The position numbers were made by a program, and so were the translations under genes. 64,000 nucleotides of DNA from Pseudomonadota bacterium (GTDB lineage: Bacteria > Pseudomonadota > Alphaproteobacteria > Sphingomonadales > Sphingomonadaceae): positions 62,001 to 126,000 of the forward strand of contig JAIUPN010000012.1 of NCBI GenBank assembly GCA_020160755.1. Direction: 5' to 3'. Shown piece by piece: positions 8,655 to 17,430 of this stretch. The notes beneath the pieces were generated by a model. It was not told the origin of the DNA and searched no databases. It saw nothing but the letters and a program-made list of their open reading frames with translations. Each line of letters opens with the position of its first letter. Position 1 is the stretch's first letter.

Positions 8655-9331
8655 GCCATCCGGTAATCGGCGGTAATCACACCCGCCGCCGTCAATTCAG
8701 CCTCATGGCTTTCCTCGCGCCAGCTTTCGAGCAGCGCCTGCCGCTCCCATTCGACCATCGCCGGATGCGCGAGCATATGGTCGACCCACGCCTGTCCGCC
8801 GCCGACGTCGAGACCATAGGTGCGGATGCGGAAAGCGACGGGGGCGAAAAAGGCATCGACCGCGGTAAAGCGGTCGCCCGCGAGGAAGGGGCCGCCGAAA
8901 CGCGACAGGCCGTCCTCGAACAATTCGCGGATGCGCGCGATGTTGATCCGCAGCGCACCCGACGGCGGCTTCGGCGTGACGCGGACGCCGACATTCATCG
9001 TGCAATCGTTGCGCAGCGCCGCAAAGCCGCTGTGCATTTCCGCGGCCGCGCATTGCGCCCATGCACGTGCATCGGGATCGGCCGGCCAGACGCCTTCGTG
9101 CCGGTCCGCAAGGTAGAGCGCGATACCAAGCGAGTCGTGAACGGTGCGTCCCTCGTCGAGCAGCACGGGCACCTGGCCGGTCGGCGAAAAGCTGCGGAAT
9201 TCGTCATAGTTGATCGGGTTGGTGAAGGGCTCGATATGATCCTCGAACGGAATATCGAGCGCCGCCATCAGCACCCATGGGCGCAGCGACCAGCTCGAAT
9301 AATTGCGATTGGCGGTGATCAGCACGTACAT
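8651..9331 (-). CDS. Glutathione S-transferase family protein
   Basis: 226 aa. The N-terminal thioredoxin-like domain (about 1-80) has the NYSSWSLRPW active-site loop, the QVPVLLDEG cis-Pro motif and the DSLGIALYLAD segment that binds the glutathione gamma-glutamyl group. An all-helical C-terminal domain follows. The NYSSWSLRPW loop resembles GST classes related to maleylacetoacetate isomerase, but the substrate is unknown. The start overlaps the end of the upstream epimerase gene by 13 nt, so they form an operon. Confidence 0.9.
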   Translation of the reverse strand: MYVLITANRNYSSWSLRPWVLMAALDIPFEDHIEPFTNPINYDEFRSFSPTGQVPVLLDEGRTVHDSLGIALYLADRHEGVWPADPDARAWAQCAAAEMHSGFAALRNDCTMNVGVRVTPKPPSGALRINIARIRELFEDGLSRFGGPFLAGDRFTAVDAFFAPVAFRIRTYGLDVGGGQAWVDHMLAHPAMVEWERQALLESWREESHEAELTAAGVITADYRMA

Positions 9332-10296
9332 GCTTCGTGCTCCTGTGCGATGATGGGGGAGATATAGTCGGGATCGTGCGCGAACGGCAGCGGCGTGCCG
9401 CCGCGAAGCGCGGTGAGGACGCTGCCGAAGTCGGTCGCGGCGCGCCAGCCGAAGCGTCGCTCGGCGCGCGACGGATCATAGACGCGGTTGATCGCCTCCG
9501 GGAGATGCCAGCCTTGCGCGGCATAAAGTTCGGCGGCGTCGGGATGATGCCGCGCGATGACGGCGCGGGCGTCGCGCGCCAGCTCCCCGGCCTCGTCGCG
9601 CGCAAAGGGCGGCGGCGCCGAAAGGATGAAGGTGTCGCAGCCGATCATCGGGGCGGCTTCGAGCGCCGCAAGATGCGCTGCGGCGGCGTCCTCGACCGTC
9701 AGGCGGCGATGGAGAAGCTCGTTCGCCTTGAGGTTCGGGCCGCCCGGAACCGCGTGCGTATCGTCATCTTCGGGAAAGAAGCGTCCGGTGCGCAGGATTG
9801 CGACAGCAATACCGTGTTCGCGGTGTACCAGCTTGCAAGCCTGCTCGGCCGCAAGCTTGGTGATGCCATAGATATTGCGCGGTTCTACCGGCGCGAAATC
9901 CTCATCCATCCACCATGCGCCGGCGGCGCCCGCGCCCTCGCGAACATCGGCGCGCACCATCAGCGAGGTGGTCGAGGTGAAGAGGAAGCGGTCGTTGCCC
10001 GCCGCGACCGCGGCTTCGATCAGATTCAGCGTGCCGGTCACATTGACGTCGATAAAGGCCTGCCGCGGATAGCGGACGATGTCGGGCTTGTGCAGCGCGC
10101 CGCCGTGGATGATCGCCTCGATGCCATGTTCGCCCATCGTCCGGTCGATCAGCGCGCGGTCGGCGACGGTGCCCAGCACCTGCGTATGCGCGCCGGGTAC
10201 CACATCGAATCCGGTGACTTCGTGCCCATTCTGCGCGAGTAATGGAGCGAGATAGCGCCCGAGCCAGCCCGACGATCCGGTCAGCAGCACGCGCAT
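9319..10296 (-). CDS. NAD-dependent epimerase/dehydratase family protein
   Basis: 325 aa extended short-chain dehydrogenase. GSSGWLGR (about residues 7-14) is the glycine-rich NAD(P) motif, and YGITK carries the catalytic Tyr and Lys. The C-terminal third is the variable substrate domain. The substrate is probably a nucleotide sugar or similar, but cannot be named. GAGGAGA lies just before the ATG. It is operonic with the following GST. Confidence 0.88.
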   Translation of the reverse strand: MRVLLTGSSGWLGRYLAPLLAQNGHEVTGFDVVPGAHTQVLGTVADRALIDRTMGEHGIEAIIHGGALHKPDIVRYPRQAFIDVNVTGTLNLIEAAVAAGNDRFLFTSTTSLMVRADVREGAGAAGAWWMDEDFAPVEPRNIYGITKLAAEQACKLVHREHGIAVAILRTGRFFPEDDDTHAVPGGPNLKANELLHRRLTVEDAAAAHLAALEAAPMIGCDTFILSAPPPFARDEAGELARDARAVIARHHPDAAELYAAQGWHLPEAINRVYDPSRAERRFGWRAATDFGSVLTALRGGTPLPFAHDPDYISPIIAQEHEACTC

Positions 10297-10363
10297 AATG
10301 GATTCTCCTCTCGCTCCGGGTGCGCGCCTGATACACAGCCGACCGAGCGGGCTGCAAGCGCCG

Positions 10364-11644
10364 TTACTTTTTCAAGGTCACGGTTGTCGGGCCGGGGCCG
10401 GCAGCGCCGCCGGTCATCGGGGGCAGTTCGCTGAGGTCGAGCCAGCGGGCGTCCTCGCGCTTGTGATAGCTGTCGATCGCAGCGAACGGGATACGGAAGG
10501 GAAATCCCCAGTCGCTGTTCCACAGGGCCACGACACCCGTCCGCGTCGCCGGTTCGAAAATCATCGTCGCGCGATAGCCCGCAACCGCACCCGAATGGCC
10601 TGCAAGCCGGTGGCCGCCATAGGTGAAGTTCCTCCAGCCGAGGGCATAGGATGCATCGCTGATCGCCTGCCGCAGCGCGTTGCCGTAAAGCGGTTCGGTA
10701 CGAACGCGGGGTTGATGCGCAAGTTGCAACACGGCTTCCGACAGCACATCCGGGCGGTTACCCATCATCGCCTGCATCCAGGTGGCGAAATCGACGATAT
10801 CGCTTTCGACCCCTGCGGCGGCGGGAACGCGCCAATAGGCTTCCTTGACCGGGCGGACCTGCGTGCCGCGATGCGGCTTGGCCCAATCCTTGGCGCCTGT
10901 AAGCCGCTCCATCCCGTAACCCGCGCTGACCATTCCGAGCGGTCGGAAGAATCGATCCTCGACCGCATCGGCGAAAGGCTCGTTCGCGGCCCGCGCCAAT
11001 ATCTCGCTCGCGGCATCGAAGGCGATGTTCTGATAGGTATGGCAGGTGCCGGGCTCGCATTGCAGCGGGGCCGCGGCAAGGCTCGCGCGCAGGAGCTGGG
11101 GGCTCTGTCCTTCTTCCAGCTTCTCGTCATAGGCATTTTTGGTGAGGCCGGTGCGCTGCGCGAGCACGTCTTCCAGTGTGACCTGTTCCTCGGCACCGCC
11201 GGGCAGGCGCAGCGAGGTGCGCCATCCGGCGACCGGACGCGTCAGGTCGACGGCGCCATCCCTGGCCAGCGCGGCCGCGAGGGCGCCCGTCGCCGTCTTG
11301 GAAACCGAGGCCCAGCGGAACAACGTATGCGGCGTGACCGGCGCGCCGGTCGAGGCATCGGCGACGCCATAGGTGCGGACGAAGCGCAATTCGCCATCCT
11401 CGACCACCGCGACCGCCAATCCCGCCATTTCGGGCCGCTGCGCAAGGGCGGACAATTGCCGGTCGAGCGTGCGATAGTCGATACGACCGCGCCATTCTGC
11501 GGGCGTGTCGGGCAGGTTTTCCGGGGCCTTGATCGGGATCGGAACGCTTGCAAGGGGGTGGCTGCCGCCAAAGGCGTGAATACCGAACCAGCCCATCGAA
11601 GCCAGCGCGGTAACCGCGATCAGAAGAATAAAAACGCGCTTCAT
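10364..11644 (-). CDS. Serine hydrolase, class C beta-lactamase / DD-peptidase fold
   Basis: 426 aa with an N-terminal hydrophobic segment (signal peptide or anchor, residues 1-25). The catalytic triad of the penicillin-binding-like family is visible: WASVSKTATG (S-x-x-K), H-T-YQN (Y-x-N) and the HSG triad near residue 345. The family includes esterases, DD-peptidases and class C beta-lactamases. No feature here points to antibiotic resistance, so an envelope or esterase role is just as likely. It is a single gene, about 67 nt upstream of the epimerase operon in the same direction. Confidence 0.88.
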   Translation of the reverse strand: MKRVFILLIAVTALASMGWFGIHAFGGSHPLASVPIPIKAPENLPDTPAEWRGRIDYRTLDRQLSALAQRPEMAGLAVAVVEDGELRFVRTYGVADASTGAPVTPHTLFRWASVSKTATGALAAALARDGAVDLTRPVAGWRTSLRLPGGAEEQVTLEDVLAQRTGLTKNAYDEKLEEGQSPQLLRASLAAAPLQCEPGTCHTYQNIAFDAASEILARAANEPFADAVEDRFFRPLGMVSAGYGMERLTGAKDWAKPHRGTQVRPVKEAYWRVPAAAGVESDIVDFATWMQAMMGNRPDVLSEAVLQLAHQPRVRTEPLYGNALRQAISDASYALGWRNFTYGGHRLAGHSGAVAGYRATMIFEPATRTGVVALWNSDWGFPFRIPFAAIDSYHKREDARWLDLSELPPMTGGAAGPGPTTVTLKK

Positions 11645-11724
11645 GGACTCGTGACTTGGATGGCGACCCAGTGTTTTGCCATTGTCTTAGCCGCGACCGC
11701 TTCCGCCGTCACCCCCGGAGCGGT

Positions 11725-12174
11725 TCAGGGGGCAAGATGGCGCCAGGCCTTGAAGGTGCCCATGGCGTAAACCGCGCCGTAGCAAAAGACGATCAGCGAA
11801 GACCAGATCGCGAAACTGTCGCTATGCTGCGGCCGCCACAGATGGAGGGGCACGAAAAGAAGGCCGCGGACCAGGTAGATGGCGGTGATGACGATCAACC
11901 CTGTCCGCAGCAACGGCAGGCGCGGAAGCGAACCGGCGCCCGAAAAGGCATAGGCGGCCCAGATCAGCAGGATCGCGCCGATCGCGAGCGTGATCAGCGT
12001 CGGCCGCAGGTTGCCGCGCGCAGCGGCGCGCGCCATGCCCTCTCCGGCGCCGAAGAAGCGGTACCAGTCGGGGCCGCCGAAGATGCACGCGATGTGAAGC
12101 AGTGCCGCCGCCACCGACAGCCACCCGCCGACGATCAGCCAGGTGGAGCCGGGGTTGGCTGCAACGTCAGGCAA
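11725..12174 (-). CDS. Small four-helix membrane protein, last gene of the sco operon
   Basis: 149 aa, four hydrophobic helices (about residues 12-32, 57-77, 87-108 and 120-140). There are no motifs I recognise beyond a GGPDWYRFFGAGE loop. The start is a TTG at 12172-12174 that overlaps the scoB stop by 8 nt, so coupling with scoB is likely. Function unknown. Confidence 0.7.
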   Translation of the reverse strand: MPDVAANPGSTWLIVGGWLSVAAALLHIACIFGGPDWYRFFGAGEGMARAAARGNLRPTLITLAIGAILLIWAAYAFSGAGSLPRLPLLRTGLIVITAIYLVRGLLFVPLHLWRPQHSDSFAIWSSLIVFCYGAVYAMGTFKAWRHLAP

Positions 12175-12802
12175 TATAATGCGCTGTCGTCTTTTCGGCG
12201 ACTTCCCCGGCCGTCACGCCCGGCGCGAGCTCGATCAGGCGGAACGGGCTGTCGTGATCGTCGCGCCGGAACACCGCGAGGTCGGTGATGATCATGTCGA
12301 CGACATTCTTGCCGGTCAGCGGCAGCGTGCATTCGGGGATGAACTTCGGACTGCCGTCCTTGGCGTTATGTTCCATCACGACGATGATCTTCTTCACCCC
12401 GGCGACGAGGTCCATCGCGCCGCCCATGCCCTTGATCATCTTGCCGGGGATCATCCAGTTGGCGATGTCGCCGTTCTCGGCAATCTCCATCGCGCCCAAT
12501 ACGGTCAGGTCGATATGACCGCCGCGAATCATCGCAAAGCTATCTGCAGAGGAGAAATAGGCCGACTGCGGCAGTTCGCTGATCGTCTGCTTGCCCGCGT
12601 TGATCAGGTCGGGATCTTCGTCGCCCTCATAAGGAAAGGGGCCGATACCGAGCATGCCATTTTCCGACTGGAGCGTCACCGTCATCCCCGCCGGGATATG
12701 GTTCGCGACCAAGGTCGGGATGCCGATGCCGAGGTTGACGTAATAGCCGTCCTGCAGTTCCTTCGCGGCGCGCGCCGCCATGTCATCACGCGTCCAGCTC
12801 AT
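12167..12802 (-). CDS. scoB: 3-oxoacid CoA-transferase subunit B
   Basis: 211 aa beta subunit of succinyl-CoA:3-ketoacid CoA-transferase, which moves CoA between succinate and acetoacetate in ketone-body and PHB-related metabolism. The SENGMLGIGPFP motif holds the catalytic Glu that forms the glutamyl-CoA intermediate. YYVNLGIGIPTLVA and the GGAMDLV segment are also characteristic. The true start is the ATG at 12802, overlapping the stop of the upstream phosphatase gene by 4 nt (ATGA). Unusually, scoA is not adjacent but about 1.5 kb upstream in the same operon. Confidence 0.95.
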   Translation of the reverse strand: MSWTRDDMAARAAKELQDGYYVNLGIGIPTLVANHIPAGMTVTLQSENGMLGIGPFPYEGDEDPDLINAGKQTISELPQSAYFSSADSFAMIRGGHIDLTVLGAMEIAENGDIANWMIPGKMIKGMGGAMDLVAGVKKIIVVMEHNAKDGSPKFIPECTLPLTGKNVVDMIITDLAVFRRDDHDSPFRLIELAPGVTAGEVAEKTTAHYIA

Positions 12803-13695
12803 TGGCTTGGCTCCCATTGCTTGTCGGAGGGGAAGGCATCGCCCCAGCCCAGTTTTTCCCACGGGCCGTAGACGGGGTTCGGGAAAAGGAACCAGCCCTT
12901 GTCCCAGAGTGCGGCTGCGCCGGCGCTCGTCGCGAGCGCCATGCGCTGCGCGGCGGGCAAGTCCCGGGCGTTGAACTGCTGGCTGAAGTCGCCAAGCTGG
13001 TCGCCGCCGAGGATGATCACACAGTAACGCGACGCGATCGTCGCGCGGCGTCCGTCCTTGCTCGACCCACCGGCATCGTCGCCCATCAGGAAGAGCGTCT
13101 CGCCATGCTTGAACTCGCCGAGCCCGGCAGCGCGGAGCGTATCCTCGCTGCCCCCGGCGTTGGCGGCGCTGCGGTTGGTATTGGCGATGACGGTGATGCC
13201 CGCGGCGCGGAGCCTGTTCACCATCTCGGCGCTGCCCGGCATCGCGACCGCCTTGCCCGCACCGGTCTTTTCCCACTGGTCCCAGACCTTGACGTCGAAC
13301 GCCGTACCCTTCTCGGCGAAGTAACGCATCGGGCCGAGATTCCAGATGAGCGTCTCGTCAGCGTCGAACACCGCGGCGAACGGCTTGTTGCCGCACGGCT
13401 CGAACGTCGGCGCGTCCATTGTCGCGCCCGGCGCCAGCACAACGCTGTCTTTCGGCCGCTGCTTGATCCGCCATGCGCCATAATCGGCGATCCGCGCATT
13501 GGTCGCGCGCACCGCCACCGCTGACTCGGGTGAGCCATACAGATATTGCAACTGGGCCGGCGGTTTGGCGGCTTCGGGTGAGGCGACAGGCGGCGGCGGT
13601 GCAGCTGCAACGACGGCGGCCGTCTCGGGCGTCGCTGCGCATGCTGCGAGTGACAGGCTGGTCGACAGGAGGAGCAGATGTTTCTTGTGAATCAT
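12799..13695 (-). CDS. HAD-superfamily acid phosphatase lipoprotein, e(P4)-like
   Basis: 298 aa. The signal peptide ends in a LAAC lipobox (lipidated Cys near residue 19), so the protein is probably anchored in an outer or inner membrane leaflet. A Pro/Ala-rich linker leads to a class B/C acid phosphatase domain with FDADETLIWN, the D-x-D nucleophile pair, then a T-N-R motif and a GDD motif that bind Mg and phosphate. Family members dephosphorylate nucleotides such as NMN and 5'-AMP outside the cytoplasm. It overlaps scoB and the upstream exported-protein gene by 4 nt each. Why it sits inside a CoA-transferase operon is not obvious. Confidence 0.85.
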   Translation of the reverse strand: MIHKKHLLLLSTSLSLAACAATPETAAVVAAAPPPPVASPEAAKPPAQLQYLYGSPESAVAVRATNARIADYGAWRIKQRPKDSVVLAPGATMDAPTFEPCGNKPFAAVFDADETLIWNLGPMRYFAEKGTAFDVKVWDQWEKTGAGKAVAMPGSAEMVNRLRAAGITVIANTNRSAANAGGSEDTLRAAGLGEFKHGETLFLMGDDAGGSSKDGRRATIASRYCVIILGGDQLGDFSQQFNARDLPAAQRMALATSAGAAALWDKGWFLFPNPVYGPWEKLGWGDAFPSDKQWEPSQ

Positions 13696-14303
13696 GACCG
13701 CTGCTCCTTCAACGCGCGCGCCGATTTCACCTCATCGGGTTTTCCCATCATTTCCGACTTGCAGGCGCCAGCGAATTGAATGCCCAACGTCATATCCCGA
13801 TGTCGCGGATCGGATTGCCATTCGGACTGGCTGATTGCCGGAAGGGCTCTGGCCTGATCGAGAAAGGTTGTGGTGGCGTCAGCCCGCGCCTTGAGGAGCA
13901 AAGGGCCGGCATCCCGTTCGACGAAATAGATGAGCCGCTCCCGATACGGGCTGATAGGCGGTGAGTAGAGGCCCCATGCGTCCCCGTTTCCCAGTTGCGA
14001 AGCGGGAATAGCATTTTTTGCACTGGCGATCAGGATCGGACGAAATGTACCGGCCGCCTGCTTCGCCGCCGCCCTGATTGACCGGTGCAAGACAGGACAA
14101 GCCATCTCGACCCCGGCCCGTCGAATTTCGGTCTGGACCTCGGTATCGTCGAACAAGGTCGTATGGATATCCGATTCCAGCAGGAACAGGTCTTCGGTGG
14201 CGACCAATATCTGTTCGTCGGTCGGCTGCACGGGCGCAGCGGCACATGCCGGGAGCGTGATCCCGAGCGCGGTTGCCGCGACCATGGCCGTCGCTCGCCG
14301 CAT
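13692..14303 (-). CDS. Exported protein of unknown function between scoA and scoB
   Basis: 203 aa starting at the ATG overlapping the scoA stop (TGATG, 1-nt overlap) and ending in a 4-nt overlap with the phosphatase gene. The N terminus is a signal peptide ending LPACAAA. A Cys at residue 20 could be lipidated, but Pro at -2 is atypical, so cleavage by signal peptidase I is also possible. The mature part has two conserved-looking Cys, is mostly helical and lacks known motifs. It may work with the phosphatase, judging only from coupling. Confidence 0.7.
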   Translation of the reverse strand: MRRATAMVAATALGITLPACAAAPVQPTDEQILVATEDLFLLESDIHTTLFDDTEVQTEIRRAGVEMACPVLHRSIRAAAKQAAGTFRPILIASAKNAIPASQLGNGDAWGLYSPPISPYRERLIYFVERDAGPLLLKARADATTTFLDQARALPAISQSEWQSDPRHRDMTLGIQFAGACKSEMMGKPDEVKSARALKEQRS

Positions 14304-15007
14304 CACGCGCGCTCGCGCACCGTGCGGAATTCGATCTTCTTGTCGTAGGGCGCGCCGAGGACAAGGCGCTTCACATAGATGCCGGGCAGGTGGATGCTGT
14401 CGGGGTCGAGGCTGCCTACGGGGACGATTTCCTCGACTTCGGCGACGCAGATCTTCGCCGCGGTTGCCATCGGCGCGTTGAAGTTGCGCGCGGTCTTGCG
14501 GAAGATGAGGTTGCCGCTCTCGTCGGCTTTCCACCCCTTGATGATCGCGAGGTCGGCAAAGATGCCGCGTTCGAGGATATAATCCTGCCCGTCGAAATTC
14601 TTCACTTCCTTGCCCTCGGCGACGAGCGTGCCGACGCCGGTCTTGGTGTAGAAGCCGGGGATGCCCGCGCCGCCCGCGCGGCAACGCTCGGCGAGCGTGC
14701 CCTGCGGACAGAATTCGACCTCGAGCTCGCCCGCCAGATATTGCCGCTCGAACTCCTTGTTCTCGCCGACATAGGAGCTGATCATTTTCTTGACCTGCTT
14801 GGTGCGGAGCAGCTTGCCGAGGCCTTCGCCGTCGATCCCGGCATTGTTGCTCGCGATCGTAAGATTCTTGGTGCCCGCGTCGCGGATCGCGTCGATCAGC
14901 CGTTCGGGGATGCCGCAAAGGCCGAAACCGCCTGCGCAAATCTGCATGCCGTCAAACAGCAGGCCTTCGAGGGCGGCGGCGGCGTCGGGATATTGCTTCT
15001 TCCCCAT
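14303..15007 (-). CDS. scoA: 3-oxoacid CoA-transferase subunit A
   Basis: 234 aa alpha subunit of succinyl-CoA:acetoacetate CoA-transferase. The GGFGLCGIPERLI motif near the N terminus, SNNAG and the GGAGIPGFYT segment are typical. It is first in an operon running scoA, exported protein, phosphatase, scoB, membrane protein. It is divergent from a LysR-type gene whose start lies 90 bp away, and that protein is the likely regulator. Confidence 0.95.
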   Translation of the reverse strand: MGKKQYPDAAAALEGLLFDGMQICAGGFGLCGIPERLIDAIRDAGTKNLTIASNNAGIDGEGLGKLLRTKQVKKMISSYVGENKEFERQYLAGELEVEFCPQGTLAERCRAGGAGIPGFYTKTGVGTLVAEGKEVKNFDGQDYILERGIFADLAIIKGWKADESGNLIFRKTARNFNAPMATAAKICVAEVEEIVPVGSLDPDSIHLPGIYVKRLVLGAPYDKKIEFRTVRERA

Positions 15008-15059
15008 GGGACGGCTCTCCTGAATGGTTTCGCGCGCGACCTTGGCGCATTTGATCCAT

Positions 15060-15091
15060 CAATTCTAATTGTTCAATTTTTGGATTATACA
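15060..15091 (+). promoter_or_regulatory. LysR-type operator and promoter in the scoA/LysR divergent gap
   Basis: CAATT-CT-AATTG (15060-15071) is a perfect 5-bp inverted repeat in an unusually AT-rich 30-bp patch. A TATACA -10-like box (15086-15091) lies only 6 nt before the LysR ATG at 15098, so the LysR mRNA may be nearly leaderless. Placement and symmetry suit binding by the divergent LysR protein. This is inference from position and pattern. Confidence 0.45.
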
Positions 15092-15097
15092 TAAACA

Positions 15098-15991
15098 ATG
15101 TCTATCAATCGTGTCTCGCTCTATCATCTTGAAACCCTGCTCTGGATCGACCGGCTCGGCACCTTCTCGGCTGCGGCCGAGCGGCTCAACACCACCCAGC
15201 CGACGGTGTCGGCGCGGATGCGCGAACTCGAACAAAGGCTGGGGACGGTCCTTTTCCGCCGCGAAGGCCGCGCGATGTCGCTGACCGCGGCGGGGCGCAA
15301 GCTGGTGCGCGACTGCGATCCGCTGCTGCGCGACATGCAATATGCGCTGCTCGGCAGCGGCGGCTATGGCGAGGCGAGCGGCGTCGTGCGCATCGGCGCG
15401 GGCGAGATTGCGGCGGCGAGCTGCCTTCCCGCCTTCGTCGCGGGGCTCAAGGCCGACATGCCCAATGTCGGGCTCGAAATCGAAATCGACCTGACCGCGA
15501 ACCTGATCCAACAGCTTCTGACCGGGCGCACCGACATGGCCTTTGCAGCGGGGCCGATCGCGCATCCGGCGCTGAAGACCTGTCCGATCGGCGAGGTCGA
15601 GCTGGTGTGGCTCGCGAGCCCCGCGATTGCCTCGGCCTTCGCGGGCGGCGAAGCGATGCTTCCAGTCTGGTCGCTTGCCAGCCATTCGCCGATCCACGGG
15701 CGGATACGCGACGCGATCCAGGCGTCGCGGATCGCACAGAAATCGCTGAATCTCTGCAACAATGCGCGGACGATGATCGACATTGCGAAAGCGGGCGGCG
15801 GGATCGGCATTTTCCCGCGCCCGATGGTCCGCAGCGAAGTCGCAAGCGGCGCGCTTGTCGAGATGGCGGAAATGCCTGCGCTTGCGCCGGTCGAATTTCA
15901 CGTCGCGATGCGTGTCTCGGATACCGAGCCGGTTCTCGCCGAGATTTTTGCCCGCGCCGCCAGCCTCAACATCGCCGAAGCGTCAGGGTAG
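15098..15991 (+). CDS. LysR-family transcriptional regulator (probable sco operon regulator)
   Basis: 297 aa. The winged helix-turn-helix is at about residues 8-65 (GTFSAAAERLNTTQPTVSAR), followed by a linker helix and the two-lobe ligand-binding domain. It is divergent from scoA, the classic arrangement for a LysR regulator acting on its neighbour and on itself. Its 3' end overlaps the convergent HAD gene by 9 nt. The effector is unknown; a keto acid or acyl-CoA metabolite is a guess from context. Confidence 0.9.
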   Translation: MSINRVSLYHLETLLWIDRLGTFSAAAERLNTTQPTVSARMRELEQRLGTVLFRREGRAMSLTAAGRKLVRDCDPLLRDMQYALLGSGGYGEASGVVRIGAGEIAAASCLPAFVAGLKADMPNVGLEIEIDLTANLIQQLLTGRTDMAFAAGPIAHPALKTCPIGEVELVWLASPAIASAFAGGEAMLPVWSLASHSPIHGRIRDAIQASRIAQKSLNLCNNARTMIDIAKAGGGIGIFPRPMVRSEVASGALVEMAEMPALAPVEFHVAMRVSDTEPVLAEIFARAASLNIAEASG

Positions 15992-16645
15992 AGGCATCTC
16001 CAGCGCCGCCGACAGGTCGGCGAGTGCCTGCTCGCCGCTCGTCACCTTGATCGCGTGCATCCCGAGCTGGCCCGCGGGTTTGCAGTTGATCCCGAGATCG
16101 TCGAGATAGATGCACTCGGCGGGTTCGACGCCCAGTTTCTCGCACATCATCAGATAGATGCGCGGGTCGGGCTTACGCACCCCTGCCTTGCTCGATTCAA
16201 TCACATGCGCAAAGCGTGCCATGATGTCGGCGACCTCGATCGCGGCTTCCTCGCTGCGCGTCATGCCCGCGCCGCGAACGCCCATCTTGCCGCCGGGGAC
16301 ATTGTTCGTGATGCACGCGATGGTGAAGCCGCGGTCTTTGAGCGTATCGAGCGCAGCGACCATCGCCGGACGGACGGCGCCGGCGATGACCGCGAGGACG
16401 GCTTCGCCCTCTAATTCGTGCCCCAGCGCCCGGGCTTCTTCGGCGAACAGCGCATCGAACGCGGCGGCATCGATCTCGGCGCGCTCGAACTTCGCCCAGG
16501 CATTGCCATCGGGGTTGGCGGCATTGACACGGCGGACGAAATCGCGCGGTAGCCCGCGTTGTTCCTCAAGGCGATTGAAGGCCTCGAAGGGCGAGGCGGT
16601 GATGACGCCGCCGAAATCGAAGATCACGGTCGTGAAGCGACCCAT
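15983..16645 (-). CDS. HAD-superfamily hydrolase, subfamily IA
   Basis: 220 aa. FDFGGVI (residues 9-15) is motif I with the nucleophile region in the form D-x-G, as in the acyl-CoA-binding/epoxide-hydrolase N-domain-like group of HADs. ITNN is motif II, the Lys in KAGVRKPDPRIY is motif III and the LDDLG segment is motif IV. The ATG at 16645 follows AGGAA. The motif I residue two after the nucleophile is Gly rather than Asp, which is known in this subgroup. Substrate unknown. Confidence 0.85.
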   Translation of the reverse strand: MGRFTTVIFDFGGVITASPFEAFNRLEEQRGLPRDFVRRVNAANPDGNAWAKFERAEIDAAAFDALFAEEARALGHELEGEAVLAVIAGAVRPAMVAALDTLKDRGFTIACITNNVPGGKMGVRGAGMTRSEEAAIEVADIMARFAHVIESSKAGVRKPDPRIYLMMCEKLGVEPAECIYLDDLGINCKPAGQLGMHAIKVTSGEQALADLSAALEMPLP

Positions 16646-16680
16646 AGATAGTTCCTGTCGTTGGGAGAGGGAGTGGAAAA

Positions 16681-17421
16681 TCAGCGTAGCATGATGCTGG
16701 CGCGGGGCTGGTCGGTGCCGAAGCTTTGCCCGGCAACGCGCACACCCGCATTTTCGAGCGCGGCGCGCCGTCCATCGGCACGTGTCGCGAGGATCGCGGG
16801 CTCCATGGCGACGGTGCGTGCAAAGCTGGGGAGTGCCGCGATACGATCGAGCCACGCTGTAGTTTTCGGCCAGCGTGCCGGGTCCGGCGTCCATCCGGCG
16901 ATCGCCGCGTTGCGCAGCGGACAGGCGATGGCGAGATCGGCGATCCCGACGCCGTCGCCGAACAGGAAGCCGTCCCCCGGCGCGCGCTCTTCGATCCAGT
17001 CGAGCGCCTCGGGCAGATCGCTGTCGGTGGCCTTCGCGAGCGCGTCTTCGTCGGGCGGGCGCTTGAACACGTGCGGCGCGACGACCTTTGGAAAGAAGAG
17101 CTCCCAGATACAAAGATCGCAGAGCCGGCTGTCGCCATATTCCTCGATCCACCGCGACTGCGCCCGCGCCCGCGCGCCCGTCGGCAGGACCGGAACGTCC
17201 GGATAGGCCTCGTCGAGATATTCGGCGATCACCGTCGAATCGTTCACGACCAGATCGCCGTCGATCAACACCGGAATGCGCCGCAGCGGGCTCAGCTTCG
17301 TGAATTCGTCGTTGCCGTAAAAGGGCGTGATCGGATCGAGTTCGTAGTCGAGCCCCTTCAGGTGCAGGATCGCAAGGATCTTGCGCACATAAGGGGAAAC
17401 GGGACTTCCGACGATCAGCAT
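16681..17421 (-). CDS. Glutathione S-transferase family protein
   Basis: 246 aa. The thioredoxin-like N domain has SPYVRKI, RRIPVLIDGD (cis-Pro) and the NDSTVIAEYLDE segment. The helical C domain follows from about residue 90. It is not closely similar to the other GST of the window at 8651-9331. It starts 9 nt downstream of a small exported-protein gene and 35 nt upstream of the HAD gene, consistent with a three-gene unit. Confidence 0.88.
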   Translation of the reverse strand: MLIVGSPVSPYVRKILAILHLKGLDYELDPITPFYGNDEFTKLSPLRRIPVLIDGDLVVNDSTVIAEYLDEAYPDVPVLPTGARARAQSRWIEEYGDSRLCDLCIWELFFPKVVAPHVFKRPPDEDALAKATDSDLPEALDWIEERAPGDGFLFGDGVGIADLAIACPLRNAAIAGWTPDPARWPKTTAWLDRIAALPSFARTVAMEPAILATRADGRRAALENAGVRVAGQSFGTDQPRASIMLR

Positions 17422-17430
17422 GGCTTTCCC

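Noticed and set aside
10298..11770. Long plus-strand open frame (490 codons) opposite the serine hydrolase
   Set aside because: High GC with G/C-ending codons leaves antisense frames open. The minus strand encodes a protein with a full catalytic motif set, and the antisense product has no recognisable domain.
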